Source: Bicyclus anynana (lineage: Eukaryota > Arthropoda > Insecta > Lepidoptera > Nymphalidae). From it: a stretch of 64,000 nucleotides of DNA. The translations under genes and the position numbers were made by a program. The notes beneath the pieces are model-generated. The model was not told where the DNA came from, did not search any database, and saw only the letters and a list, made by a program, of their open reading frames with translations. Of this stretch, positions 32,433-44,730 are shown one piece after another (position 1 is the stretch's first letter; each line of letters begins with the position of its first letter). The stretch spans positions 1,582,501 to 1,646,500 of the forward strand of contig NC_069086.1 in NCBI RefSeq assembly GCF_947172395.1, given 5' to 3'.

Positions 32433-34352
32433 TTATTGCATACATGTGTAAAGGTAATTTTTAAACCCATATTCAAGAAATAACTCTCATTTGAATATTT
32501 AAATTTGAGGATATCTATATGTTTAGTAAATCAATGACGTTAACATAAAATTCAATTAGCGACAATATATGATAGGAAGCATTTTGTGTTTAACACAATT
32601 CAATTAATTTGATCCAATAAATAATTGTTTAATGGAATGTGTTAATACAATGAAACTTAATGGAATTTAGAATTACGTGTCAAATTTCGGAAGCCGTTTA
32701 AAATAATGAAGATACAATAACATAATATTCAACCAAGCAGGTAATAATAATAATGAATTCACCTAATCGTTGAAAATTGAACATTAAATATTGATTATTA
32801 GAGGTCAATATTTAGTTTCCAAATGTATTTCCATTATTATCCATTAGTTTAGTGTAGGTATTTGTATACGTATTTGACACGTAATAAACATGACGTATAA
32901 CAAATAGTCTTATAAAGAAAGGTTTCAACTTATGTCTAAGGTAGAGCAAACACTAAACCACTTCAGTAAGTACCTACTGATTAAAACAAATTAAAGATTA
33001 AAAGTTTAACAAACAAAACCGTTAGGTTTGCCTTTATCTTGATGATCACAATACTAATATTTTTTTAGAAACATGTATAGATTCAATACACGATAAAGCT
33101 ATAACTGCATTCGTTTAAAATGTTCTATGGTTACCTACAGATTAAAATGATTAAAGATCTACTTACCTCTATTATTCTTAAGGTACTCCCTGTTTTGGTT
33201 AAGGTATTTATGTAATTTGCATTCTTTACTCTGTGCCACATTGAGTTTCAAGTTTTTCCAATTACTACTCATTTCAGTGCAATTACATTACAAGTGAGAC
33301 TAAAACTAAACTATTGGGGCCCTTACTAAGTGTATCAGTCTACAATCGTCCACAGTTTAGGTGTGAATAAACTGTCGGAACTTCGCGATGTTTTGTAGCT
33401 CGTTTTACATGAGGTGTTAAAAAGTCTTCTTTTCTATTGTATTGTACGTCGCTTGGCTGGTCTTGAAACTTTTACAATTTGCCCGTTAATACAATTTAAA
33501 AAAAAATCAATTTGAAAAATTGATAAACATATATTCACGTACCTAATAAGTAATAATTGGAACTTCCCCAAGGTTCTAAGACATATGATATTTTTTAAAT
33601 AAATGTTTTATTAGTTTAAGTACAGTCCAAAAGTAAAAAGTTTAAAAATACTCGACTACGTAAAAAAGGCGTACCAAAATGTCCAAAGTAGAGCCGTGGT
33701 CGCATCTATTATTATTAATATAGAAAATCAAATACAGAGCATTGTCTCGCAAGAAAATAATACGTCGGTACAAGTTAACGACAAAGCTATATAGGACATT
33801 ATCATTAATTATTAACGACTTCTGTTACCTAACTACCTATTTTCTCTAATTTTATTTACCAAAGCCGCTGATGTTGGCAATTATGAAATGGCAATGCTGC
33901 TAGAAATAAAGATAATGCGTAGTCTGTACTGTTAAATATATTAAATGTTAAGAAATCTACTTTAGATCCGATCAATAAAAGTTATGAAATGACTTATTCA
34001 CATTTCAATTTGGTATTTTTTTTTAATGTAAATAACGTACAAAATGAACATTATGTACAAAATTAAAATTTCCATTTGCAAACGTTAAATTCCGTTATAT
34101 CTTTTAATTTTAAGTAAACGAATTTACGAGTAAATACTCAGACACTTAAAGTACTCTGCTATCCGAAAATATTACTGTTTGCTCTTTTCTCATCGAATGA
34201 ATGCAAATTTTATTTGTGTTTGTATTTACTCATTCAGTATTCACTCGCACATTCCATAACAGTGAATTTTGAAGGAATTTCCTGCTGTATAATACATACA
34301 TCTAATACCTACATAACCCACAATAAAAATAAAAACTATAAAAGTACCTACT
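32433..34352. other. AT-rich stretch, nothing identified
   Basis: About 1.9 kb, among the most AT-rich parts of the window. No coding-like segment, RNA gene or dispersed repeat was recognised. Confidence 0.5.
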
Positions 34353-34400
34353 TGGTTAATAATACCTCGGTTAATAATACCTCGGTTAATAATAACTCGG
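34353..34400. repeat. 15-bp tandem repeat, about 3.5 units
   Basis: Unit TCGGTTAATAATACC repeated with one or two changes. It gives a NNTSV-repeat peptide in a spurious ORF. Confidence 0.75.
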
Positions 34401-34507
34401 TTATAAAGTTATACTTCTGATATTTATCATTATAGAGTAGAATATTTTATCCCCGGTAACCCTACTGTTCGGATCCGTAGGTTATCAAACAGATCGAACA
34501 TCCGAAC

Positions 34508-35012
34508 ATCCGAGACTTGGTCACTAACTATGGGCCTTTTTAGAAGGCTCAAAGTGACTCAGAGGGCGATGGAGCGAGCTATGCTTGGGGTTTCTCTGCG
34601 TGATTGAATGAGAAATCAGGAGATCCGCAGACGAACCAAAGTTACCGACATAGCTCAACGAGTTGCGAAGCTGAAGTGGCAATGGGCAGACCACATAGTT
34701 CGAAGAGCCGATGGACGTTGGGGTCCCAAGGTGCTGCAATGGCGAGACCGCACCGGAAAGCGCAGTGTTGGTCCGAAGACATCAAGCGGTTGCAGGGAAC
34801 CGCTGGATGCTGGCGGCTCGAGACCGTTTTGTTTGGAAGTCCATGCAAAAGGCCTATGTCCAGCAGACATCCATCGGCTGACAATGATGAACCTTACTGT
34901 TAATTGCAGGAAGCCGCTGGATGCTGGTGGTGAAATCGTTTTGCTTGGAGGTCCATGCAAGAGGCTTATGTCGAGCAGACGTCTATCGGCTGATAATGAT
35001 GATGATGATGAT
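34508..35012 (+). mobile_element. RTE LINE 3' fragment with duplicated terminus
   Basis: 5'-truncated copy starting at the equivalent of 'CCGAGACTTGGTC'. Its frame is broken by a TGA (GATTGAATGAG near 34602) and a deletion. The last 105 bp are present twice in tandem: 34793-34904, ending CGGCTGACAATGATGA, and 34905-35012, ending CGGCTGATAATGATGATG. Same subfamily as 1-142. Confidence 0.85.
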
Positions 35013-35947
35013 GAACCCAACTGAAATGGAATCAACGTAAATGATACCTAAACTAAATGTATCATATTGTTTAATCAGCTTAGACGATCAAACCAGAACC
35101 GCCCTACTTTTAAAACGACCAAGTGTGCTCAATCCATCTACAAATCGACCTGAGTGTCGTATAAGGGTTTTATAGTCACATTTCAAGGCCGACAGCCATT
35201 ATGGCGACCGAATTGACTGCGACTCGAGTGCTCTAGTCATTAGTCGAACAATCGGGAAATGAATTTTGTTTCTCTTCAACTTCTAATGGAAAATATGGAG
35301 TGCTAATGCACTCTTTCTTCACCGTGAAGGGTTAATAACTGAGTGTTCTTTTGAGTTTGTTTCAACTAAAGATATGTATTGAAACGTGATAAGTCTACAC
35401 ACTCTGAAAGTGGCATATCAAATGAGTAAAATAATGCTTCTTGCATATCTCTTTTCCGCTCCTTTATTGAGTTGCTACACTTTCAGGCTGTGTTATTTCT
35501 GGTGCCATTAGTTATGAAAACAATGAAACATCTTTAAGTAATTACAGGGATGCGCGCATCCCGACGCAGTCCAATGGCTAAAAATAAAATATCATAGTTA
35601 GGTATAGAAATGTACTTGCTAAAATCAATGATTTAAATTGAGAGGGTTAAAGTTGCAATAACAGTACCTCTCCAGTCAGACAACTTTTAGACGTACTCGA
35701 TCGACAACAGATTTTCTTATTAATATTTAACTTGTTTTAAAAAAGACACAAAAATATTATAAAAACCTTATAGCCTAAGTAATACAGATATTAATTAAGT
35801 ATCTACGTTCTTAAAATTGAATTCCCAATGCTCTATGGTAAAAATGCCTGACTCAACACTCATGGTCAAGGGTTCGATACCCACACGCTGGACTCACCTA
35901 AGTCAGACTTTCAAACTTCTTTGAGGGGAACAGAAATATTAAAAAAA
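35013..35947. other. No gene; one tRNA-like SINE scrap
   Basis: 35825-35905 has a B-box-like GGTTCGATACCC after 'GCTCTATGGTAAAAATGCC', with no flanking tRNA fold. It is probably a SINE head. Otherwise nothing. Confidence 0.4.
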
Positions 35948-36300
35948 CTAGTGGACGTCCGCGACTTCGTCCGCGTGGAATACATTGTAAACTTTCATGC
36001 CCTATTTCACCACTTAAGAGGTTTAATTTTAAACATTTTTGAATCACATTATATTTCATATATTTTTATGATTTGTGAAAAAGAAATTAAAACTGTAGCT
36101 CTAAAATGAAGGATTTCCATACAAACTTTTAACCCCTATTTCACCCCCTTCTTGTTTCATTTTCGTAAAAAGTATCCTATAACCTTTTCCGTATTATGGT
36201 CTCAAACCGTGCTAAGTTTCATTTGAATTCATTCAGTAGTTTCAGCGTGATACCCGAATAACAAAAAAACACGGACAGACAGACAGACAAAAAATAATAA
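35948..36300 (-). repeat. Helitron-like dispersed repeat, reverse
   Basis: Begins CTAGTGGACGTCCGCGACTT (the reversed CTAG end), includes 'CCCCCTTCTTGTTTCATTTT' and ends near a run of ACAGACAG. The longest member of this group here. Confidence 0.55.
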
Positions 36301-36324
36301 AAACATATTTTTGGCTTTATTATC

Positions 36325-36420
36325 GATTGAATGATGCCCTGCAATAAAAATTTTCAAAATATCTTCACTGTACAAAATGTACAAAATGTACAGAATTCGT
36401 ATTATAAGTATAGATTCTAG
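36325..36420 (+). repeat. Short dispersed repeat
   Basis: 'ATCGATTGAATGATGCCC', 'AATAAAAATTTTCAAAATATC' and 'TTATAAGTATAGAT' match 14044-14135. Confidence 0.5.
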
Positions 36421-36871
36421 ATGGCGCTGGCGTCCGTTATGCCACGGTAACGTTTGTTGTTACAAATGGTTTAAGTAAAGTCTCAAATTGCGAATAAATG
36501 TATAGAATTCGACCAGTTTTATTATAGGTAGGTATACCAGTGTTGTAGAACTAAAATACTGACTAACGCTTTCGTAGAATGTAAGAAACCTATTAACTGC
36601 TGCGTAGTCTACACACTAAGCCCCACACAATGTGCCAATCACGGGGTAATCGCACCTACTCTTTATAATTTGAACACGCTTCCAATGAACTTGGAGTTAA
36701 TTGCATGTACGAAGGTCGTTGGCTTGATACATCTTAGCTATTAATTCACTACATTTATCGATGTATGTAATACTAGCTCAAGTTTGCAACTTTATCCCCG
36801 TAAATTTTTATTTACTTAGTTATTTCTGAACTTACTTCTTAGTTTAGAATCCCACGAGAATTTCACTTTAA

Positions 36872-37285
36872 TTTTTTTTACAAGTTAGCCCTTGACTAAA
36901 ATCTCACCTGATAGTACATAAGCGATGATGCAATCTAAGATAGAAGCGGGCTAACTTGTTAGGAGTTCGATGAAATTCCACACTCCTTTCGGTTTCTACA
37001 CGACATCGTACCGAAACGCTAAATCGCTTGGGTACGATGTCGTGTATGTCTTTTGCGGTATGTCTTTTGCCGGTACGGTGGTAACTAACTCACTAACTAA
37101 CAACCCTACCGGCAAACGTACTGCCAAGCGATTTAGCGTTCCGGTACGATGTCGTGTAGAAACCGAAAGGGGTGTGGAATGTCTTCCTACTCTTGACAAG
37201 ATAGCCCGCTACCATCTTAGATAACATCATCACTTACTATCAGGTGAGATTGTAGTCAAGAGATAACTTGTAAAAAATAAAAAAA
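36872..37285. repeat. Two family C repeats head to head (long inverted repeat)
   Basis: Left arm 36872-37032 is a reversed family C copy and right arm 37123-37285 a forward one. The arms are close to 90% complementary over about 160 bp with a spacer of about 90 bp that repeats 'TATGTCTTTTGC'. A transcript across it would fold into a long hairpin. Open frames on both strands simply reflect the palindrome. Confidence 0.8.
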
Positions 37286-37401
37286 AATACTTGATAGTAA
37301 TCCAATGTAAAATGCTCCTTGGATTCTGGAATAAGTCAGTCTAAGCAGTTACTGACTTAGACAGTCCTCCTGCTTAAGTCAGTAGCCAATAAATATGTAA
37401 T

Positions 37402-37582
37402 AGCCTCAATAGCTCAACGGTAAGGGCGGTTGGACTCATCACAAAGGGGTGTTGATTCAAACCTCACCCCGTTGGTCTAATGTCGTACCCACTTCTAGCA
37501 CAGTCATTCCCGACTAGTTGGAAGGGAATGGGAATATTGGTCATATTATAAAAACTATGATAAATATTCTTAAAAAAAAAAA
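37402..37582 (+). repeat. SINE-B, tRNA-derived
   Basis: 'TCAATAGCTCAACGGTAAGG' A-box region, 'GGTGTTGATTCAAACC' B-box region, 'CCCGACTAGTTGGAAGG' body and a poly-A end at 37571-37582. Confidence 0.72.
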
Positions 37583-37597
37583 TAATAATAAAAAAAA

Positions 37598-38205
37598 TTT
37601 AAGCGACTTCCAACTCAAAAATTAACCTAAACTAAAAAGCAAAAAATAACATCTTACCTATGTGCTACCTTCTGATGAGTTTGAAGGCGGTGCCAAGCCA
37701 GTGATGTTTTAATTCAAGCCGTTTAAATTACAAAATTTCTGTGGTTTTTTCAGAAACGGCTTTAATTAAAATCAATTTCATGCTTGTTTCTTTGTTTTTT
37801 AATAAGTAAGTGAAGATTATTTCAAAATATCATTTGTACTTTTCATTTGACCTCTAATGGGTTAAAACACCTGCTGTACCTGCTGTAAATCGTTGAAGAG
37901 TTCCATCGTCTGTGTTTCAGCTCCATCGTCAGACCAACTCCAGACCTTCATAAAATTGTAGTGGCTTAAAATACCTTATGAAAACACTAACAAACGCACT
38001 AGCCGACTCTACGATTTTCGAAAGTTCCCCTCGATTTCTCCAGGATGCCATTATCAGATCCTGAAATGAAAAAAATTAGACCACCCTGGAATCAAACCCT
38101 TCAAAACAAAAAAAGAATTTTTAAAATCGGTCCATAAATGACACATAAAAAAAAACATACATACAGCCGAACGTAGAACCTCCTCCTTTTTGTAAGTCGG
38201 TTAAA
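37598..38205. mobile_element. Foldback/MITE-like element (about 608 bp)
   Basis: Ends in short inverted repeats TTTAAGCGACTT / TTTAACCGACTT and contains a hairpin with 17 of 18 matching pairs (37707-37724 with 37754-37771, core AAGCCGTTT). The right end 'CCTCCTCCTTTTTGTAAGTCGG' recurs reversed at 60137 and weakly at 44670. No target duplication resolved, no ORF. Class uncertain. Confidence 0.55.
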
Positions 38206-39936
38206 AAATATGCAAGAATACGAGTAGATTCGTATCTGTAATCCGTAACTGCTGTAGCGTAATTGTGGTCGTGAAACTGTTATTGGGCCACAACAAACTC
38301 AGCTAAATAAAAGTCCGTGGTACACTCCCTCAGTGAGCCAGGTAAATCTGACAATAAATGGGCGCCAGTGACGTTGATCGACTCGCCGCATTAGTGCGAG
38401 CGCTGGATCTCGCTCACGTACGATACAGTTTATTAGTTACGGTGAAAAATCTCGTCCTTAACGTTACGTTACGTTAATTTTGTTAGTTTTTTAGGGTTCC
38501 GCCGAAAGAAAACACACTCTTACTTCATTCTTCTTCTTCTAATACTTTCGAAAGTATATTTCAACGGTATGGAGGTGAATTTCATATCAAAAACTTCAGG
38601 CTTCTGCAGATATATCCTGTGCAGCTGTTAGAAATATACTATACTTAAACAAAATTGCTCATTTCTAAGTATTAATATTTTAAATGTAATAATTCATTAA
38701 CACGAATGTGAATTTTGTTTGTTACATGCCTAAACTGAATGATAAAGAAAACAAAAAATAAAATCGGTCTCCCTATCACTCACTCGACAAAAGGCTACGC
38801 CCAAACTGGGTATCCATTAACTTGCATTATATGATAAAATGGGACTTGTATAATTATTATTATATTGTATAATATAATATGTGGTATTCCTTGATAATTA
38901 AATAAATAAATCACATAATTATCCAGCAACTAACAAAGGCGATAACTTTTTGTCTGTATTCCCTCAGAGACGAAAATCGTGGGAAACCGCGAGAGGTCTG
39001 TCTACTATATAAAATATTATAAATATAATTTATTAAACAAACGAGTAATATAATATACATAAATAAATTAATTAATAAAAAGCAAAAATAACGTGTGTGT
39101 CTCAGAACGCTCGACAGAAATGATAACTTAAACGTGCGCCTGAGAGAAAAGGAAGCCAGACAGAGTGTCGCCGTAACGCGTTACGGAAGCAGTTTACTCT
39201 CATATAAGAAATTATCACTACAATATCTGTATTATAATAGGAAACTGTTACGGACTTAGCACACTCTATTAATAAACGATCGTTGCTATGCTCGTATGGT
39301 AACTTACAATAGCGTAATTAATTATAAACACCTGTGTATTTTGTAAATTATGAATGACCTATTCTACTCTATGCTACACTGTTGTGATAATAAATTATGT
39401 AATAGCCAATAGGTATAAAATAGTTGTCTCATTGGAACATTGGTAAGCCTATGTAGGCTGAATTATGTATTCCAAGCTACGAGTATGTAAGTAAAATTGT
39501 TTTTCTTTTGTTACGAGAAATTCTCAGCAAAAGTTCTCGTTGGTAAGTTGATAATGTTACACTCCTGTGCCTTAGATTTAAATAGCATCTGATAGTTTAC
39601 AAGAGTAAACATTAACACTCAAAACCAATCTGCATACAAACATCGTGGTGAGACTTAGCTCTGTAGTGGGCCATTAAAGTTATGTGAAAATGTCGAACAG
39701 AACATCTTCTATCTAAATAGCGAAAATTCACTTATCACGAAATCTTGAAAACCGTTTGAGATAGAAATATAAAATTTGACCGGGTTGACTGGTAGTCAGT
39801 GAGAACGGATTTTGCAACAGGGCCGGATTAAGGAGGTTAAAAGGGTGGACGTAGTTGCGGGCGTCGCGACTAGTATAGTATAAATTTCAGCCCGCCCATC
39901 GCCGCACATCATAACATATCTTTATCAGAGTTCAAG
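38206..39936. other. No gene identified
   Basis: Scattered traces of repeats: 'TTAGGGTTCCGCCGAAAG' near 38491 and a GTTGCGGGCGTCGCGACTAG end near 39853. No supported exon. Confidence 0.4.
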
Positions 39937-40100
39937 TGACGTCATAACTGACTGTGACGTCACAGCCAAAGCTAACTAGATGTAAGTAATGTATATTACG
40001 CGGGTTAAAGCAGCGCAGTGTGGGAAGGCTAGTATATAAAACAATAAAAGCGGCCCATGTTTACGGCCCATAAACGTCGCTATACGAAATTTCATTCAGT
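39937..40100 (+). promoter_or_regulatory. Orphan promoter-like cluster: two CRE sites, TATA, initiator
   Basis: Two perfect TGACGTCA palindromes at 39937-39944 and 39955-39962, TATATAAA at 40033-40040, a second weak TATA-like CATAAA near 40070, and an arthropod-type initiator ATTCAGTTT at 40095-40103. No recognisable coding exon follows, so it may drive a non-coding RNA or distant gene, or be fortuitous. Confidence 0.35.
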
Positions 40101-40103
40101 TTT

Positions 40104-41566
40104 GATTCGCTGCATGTTAGAGTAGGTTTAACATTTTGATTAAATTGAACTATTATTTTCACGCTAACTTTCCCGGTTAAGTTAATCTATGTTTCAACAT
40201 CATCAGCCTTATTCTATTAGACCAGGCCTTCCTTATTGAAGTGGGGCTATGGAGCTTAAGCCCACCTTGCGTCAATTTGAATTGGCGGGCGGTGATAATG
40301 CTAAATTCTATAACGACTTGATGTCAATAATAATGACCAATGGTGATCAGTGGTTTAAGTATTCCTGACGGCACCACGTGTATCGCCACCAATTTTCCAA
40401 CCAAAGGCTGAATTTTATACCGATTGAAAAATTCTTAGAAGAAAGAAAATCTTATTTCATAGTTAGACCCAGGACTTCGCTACAGACATGACAAATGAGG
40501 TCGTCTAAACTACCGGGTAAGTACGTACGTAAGATCATTATATATCAGGAATCGTATTGGCGAGCTTTTGCAATTGGAATTGCAGTTACCCTGTTTTTAG
40601 GAGTTAATTATAAATGTATAGTTTTAATATATTACGTTTTCTACTACTTACTGCCAAATTTCTTAGTTCTACGTCAACGGGTAAAAGTGTCGAAATATGC
40701 TTTTTCTGCTGAATACACGGCGGATTTTTTTACGTTTAGAAGTTTGATTTTTTCACAAGTTAATATTATGATCGTAGATTTTAATAACCACTTGAATGTT
40801 CAGGTCCATCCAGGGTTTAAAAGTAAACTGCTCGCGAAGTGCAAAAAACTTACCTTAGAAAGAAAAAAAAAACATTTATTAAAAAATTATGCCACATTTT
40901 ACACCTTAACACTACTGTAGTGCCTGATACCCAGACCACTTAAGCAAGTAAAACCAAAAGTAGTCCAAGCATCAGAACACCACTGTCATATTTGGTACAA
41001 CCTTGATAAAGGAACCAGCTCAGCATATACCTACGGTTTAAATTTCAACTTGATATCTCCACGCATTTCCGAAATTCTTATCAGAAAGGGTCTTCTTAGA
41101 CAGACAGAGAACAAAGTCATTTTATAGGTTTCCGTTTTTCCTTTTGAAGTGCGGAGTCCTAAAAATCATCTAAGATTACAATTTTGATTTTCGTACTTTC
41201 TGTATCTAAAGCTATGTAGATGATCCGAACTTGAAACTTCCCACGAACATTGGTAAACATTTCGAGCTCTCGGCACATACACAGTCGGGTCATGTATAAT
41301 GCATGGGGACAATCCCCACGGGATCAAAGGGGATGATTTAACCTGCAACACAGTTGTAGGTGAGAGATGGTTTGTATTTCATACAGTTTGTATTTCATTT
41401 TACTGCCAGTCATACTGGTTACTTTGTAACGTTTACGGGTATACCTACTTTCGGATTTGAATAACTTTTGATTTGGGTTCAAAGTCAAATTAGCCAAATA
41501 GATTAAATTTTGTTGCAGATCATCATCATCACTTATCATCAGGTAAGATTGTAGTCCTGAAATTTC
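40104..41566. other. No supported gene
   Basis: A 141-codon ORF at 40495-40920 (plus) has no recognisable domain and a low-complexity Lys-rich end; I do not call it a gene. Confidence 0.4.
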
Positions 41567-41690
41567 CAATTAAATCAAAAAATCAAAAATCATTTATTTC
41601 AAGTAGGCTCAGTTTACAAGCACTTTTGACACGTCAGTTGACTATTTGTAAAGATTCTACCACCGGTTCAGAAGGCAGGTTAAAATGTAA
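41567..41690 (-). repeat. LINE 3' tail fragment
   Basis: 'CATTTATTTCAAGTAGGCTC', 'TTTACAAGCACTTTTGACACG' and 'GATTCTACCACCGGTTCAG' resemble the common Lepidopteran non-LTR 3' end, here reversed with a (TGATTTTT)-type tail. Confidence 0.5.
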
Positions 41691-42530
41691 TATTTTGATT
41701 TTTTTACGTTATCGTGAGAGAAATCATATCACATAGCTTCTTGGCATCCTTTCGCTAAGCTTAAGCTAAGTATTTAAGCTTAAGCTAAGTATGTTAAGCT
41801 AAACTTATGCTGACGAAAATATAAAAAAAAACGCATTATTACGTACTTGATTTTGTGTCAACAGACAAGCGTAGCTTAAGTGATTTTATGTTCTGTGATC
41901 CAAACCATATTTGCCTACCGTACCTATTAGGAGCTGACAAATACTCAGCTTTTGAAAAAGGTAAAAGGTGTGGCAATCACAGGCTCTAGGTTTCCTAGCA
42001 TTTTAATAATTATCGTGAGTTTTTATAATATATTGAAAACGACTTAACACAGTTTATGATATTGATGAACTTGAACTTGTAAGAAGATAATATTTGGTGT
42101 CTCCTCATCTCTGTAGGCAATATTAACAAGCGATCAAGATTATTCAGGTCAAGTGTCCTTAGCAACGGCTATCGAGTGGATTTTCTGAGAGTTTAATCAA
42201 AAGGCAATTCTACTGGAGTGTTTACAGTATATTTTGAAACGAATGGAAATATATTATTTACAAGCGATCTAGATGGATTGGAAATTAATTCTGTTTGAAA
42301 AGGTCACACTTTGTTTACTTAGCTTTTTCCTAAAGGTTGCTTCAACTTAGGAATATACTATTTCTTGATAATGTGTAAAGCCGTGTGCACAAATGATGTT
42401 ATATTTAGTTCCATTATGTAGGTAGTATATAAGTTTGTATGTATTGTAGAATTGCAGCGTTTCCTTCTTAATTATCATCCAATTATAATCCTATATCAAT
42501 CTTTCTAAGTATTTGTTTTATAACTCACTA
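41691..42530. other. No gene; short tandem repeat inside
   Basis: 41753-41800 has two and a half units of 'AAGCTTAAGCTAAGTAT'. Otherwise nothing seen. Confidence 0.45.
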
Positions 42531-42757
42531 GCGGACGCCCGCGACTTCGTTTGCGTGGAATTCAGTTTTTCACAAATCCCGCCGGGGAACCATGAATTTT
42601 TCCGGGATGAAAAGTAGCCTATGTGTTAATCCAGAGTAAAATCTATTTCCATTACAAAATTCAGCCAAATTGCTTTAGTAGCCGCAGCGTAAAACAGGGA
42701 ACAAACATACTTACACACTTACACATAAACTTTCGCCTTTATAATATTAGTGTGATT
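42531..42757 (-). repeat. Helitron-like short repeat, reverse, near full length
   Basis: Begins CTAGCGGACGCCCGCGACTT and ends CGCCTTTATAATATTAGTG: the full mirror of the 3441/16055 subfamily. An A before CTAG would be the T that follows the element end in forward sense. Confidence 0.65.
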
Positions 42758-43848
42758 CATTCATAATGTTAAGGCGTTACTATAAAACATAATATTAGAA
42801 CTTAAATATAAGACTGATAAAATGTGTATTAGCCGTGGTCGGGTAAAAATGACATCTTAACGAGAGAAATAAATATAATTCAAAGAACCAAATGCAAAAT
42901 GGTGGTCGAAAGAAAGAGCGCAACATAAAAGGGCGTGACTTAAAAGAACCGAGGTTAAATCATCGCAGAGTTACTTTCGTGAGCGTTGAACTGTGAGTTG
43001 AGAACTTCTGGATACGCCGATTTAGAAATAGTTATTTATATAATGATCGATTTATTTTGCTATCATCCGCGAAAAGTCGACGAACCCATGCGACAACGTC
43101 TCCGAGGTCCGACAAAATACTCTCTACGTACGTTTCACCCCGAAACCGGAGCATCCTCAGGAGATGTTGACTCTTTGAATATTTATTTTCTCCCTAGAAA
43201 TGCAACACTAATATGGGTAATAATGGTGAATGCAGTAGTCGATTTGACGTTTACTGTCAATTGTCATGCCATAGTTATGCCATAGCCATCTTGATATAAC
43301 TCAAAAACTTGGGTTTTAATTTAATTTATTTCTATTTATTTAGTTACATTTATTCACTTATTTAGATTTTAATAAAATCCTTGTATTTTATAAATTTAAA
43401 TGATACGGGGTACAAGAGTGGACCTCAAATGGATGAATCATCTCCTTTATTGAGAACTGATTAAAACATTCCTAGGATATTATTCAAATTGTTTACTATA
43501 CTACTAAGTGTGCTTTTCCGAAGTGGAATGCCATATCTAAATATTATTTTCTCACATCCATATCATTCGCTAGCATATTTTGCGAACGCTAAGCGAAAAT
43601 GCGGGTTCTTTGTTTCAAAATAAATGAGTTGTGAAGACGCTGAGATTTCAGGAAACAGCAATTTTGGCTTGAAGCAATTTCTGTTTTACATAACCCTGAA
43701 AGTGCACTTTTCACCAATGCAAATGGAGTGTACCATTCTTTGTTTGTATTTGACATAAACATTATTTCTTATAATACCGGAATGTAAGAGACATAAATTT
43801 TCAGTTTCACGAGAGAAATTTTGTTATAAATATTAATAGTAAAGGTGT
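42758..43848. other. No supported gene
   Basis: A GC-richer stretch at 43070-43170 ('CGTTTCACCCCGAAACCGG', 'GCATCCTCAGGAGATG') resembles a dispersed repeat rather than an exon. Confidence 0.4.
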
Positions 43849-44018
43849 AAAGGAAAACATCGTGAGGAAACCTGAGAGTTTTCTTAATTCTCTAGGTGTG
43901 TGAAGTCTGCCAATTTGCATTGGGCCAGCTTGGTGGACTGTTAGTCTAGCTCCTCTCATTCTGAGAGGAGACTCGTGCTCAACAGTGAGCCGAATATGGG
44001 TTGCAATGATGATGATAA
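43849..44018 (+). repeat. SINE-A 3' half, forward
   Basis: 'CATCGTGAGGAAACCTGAG', 'GAAGTCTGCCAATTTGC', 'CTCATTCTGAGAGGAGACTC', then GGGTTGCAATGATGATGAT. The tail is the same ATGATG type as that of the RTE LINE. Confidence 0.75.
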
Positions 44019-44730
44019 ATAGTAATATAAATAAAAATATATTCTATACTTCATCCAATTTTGTCAGCCCGTGGTTACGATTTTAGGGGTACGGCTAGTA
44101 CGGGTAGTACGTCTTTCGGGGGTAGGTATTCAAACAGGTAAGAACCTTAAATTCTTAAACCAAGTAAACCTCAAAATTTCTTTATATATTTTTCGAAATA
44201 AAATGAGAAATCGTGTCTCTAGGGGCCAACTTAGTTTCGTCGCTCTTGTTCGCCAGATAGAGTTTAAGATTTATACACATTTATTGCCAATTAGCAATTA
44301 TGAGAGCATCGGTTGAGAAAATTTTAGATAAATGTCAAAAACCTTCACAGGCTAAATTTTCTACTTACATTTTAATTTTCATCTAAGTAAGTGATAAAAT
44401 ATTTTTTGAGATATGAAGGTAAATAGGGAAATTTAGCGTCAGCTCTCAACACACTGGGTATCTTCACATTTGGGCTACACACATCAGTTCTGAATTATGC
44501 CCAAGATCACTATAGCCTACTCTGCGATACATATTTGAAGCCTAGCGAAATTACCCTCAAGGCGCCTACATATTCGACGTTCGCGCTCCACGTGAAATAT
44601 TTTATATGTATACGATATATTCGAGACGGTGAGTGAATACCTTTATTAAATCTCTTGGTAGTTCCTTTTTTACCCGACTTCTAAAGGAGGTTGTGTGGTT
44701 TTTTTTTTGTTATTTTTTTAACTAATTTGG
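44019..44730. other. No gene identified
   Basis: AT-rich. 44670-44705 carries 'ACCCGACTTCTAAAGGAGG', a scrap of the foldback family at 37598-38205. Confidence 0.4.

Noticed and set aside
36970..37224. Opposed ORFs on both strands
   Set aside because: They follow from the inverted repeat pair; neither has family support.
40495..40920. 141-codon plus-strand ORF
   Set aside because: No recognisable domain, AT-driven composition, Lys run at the end and no splice or promoter link beyond the distant CRE cluster.
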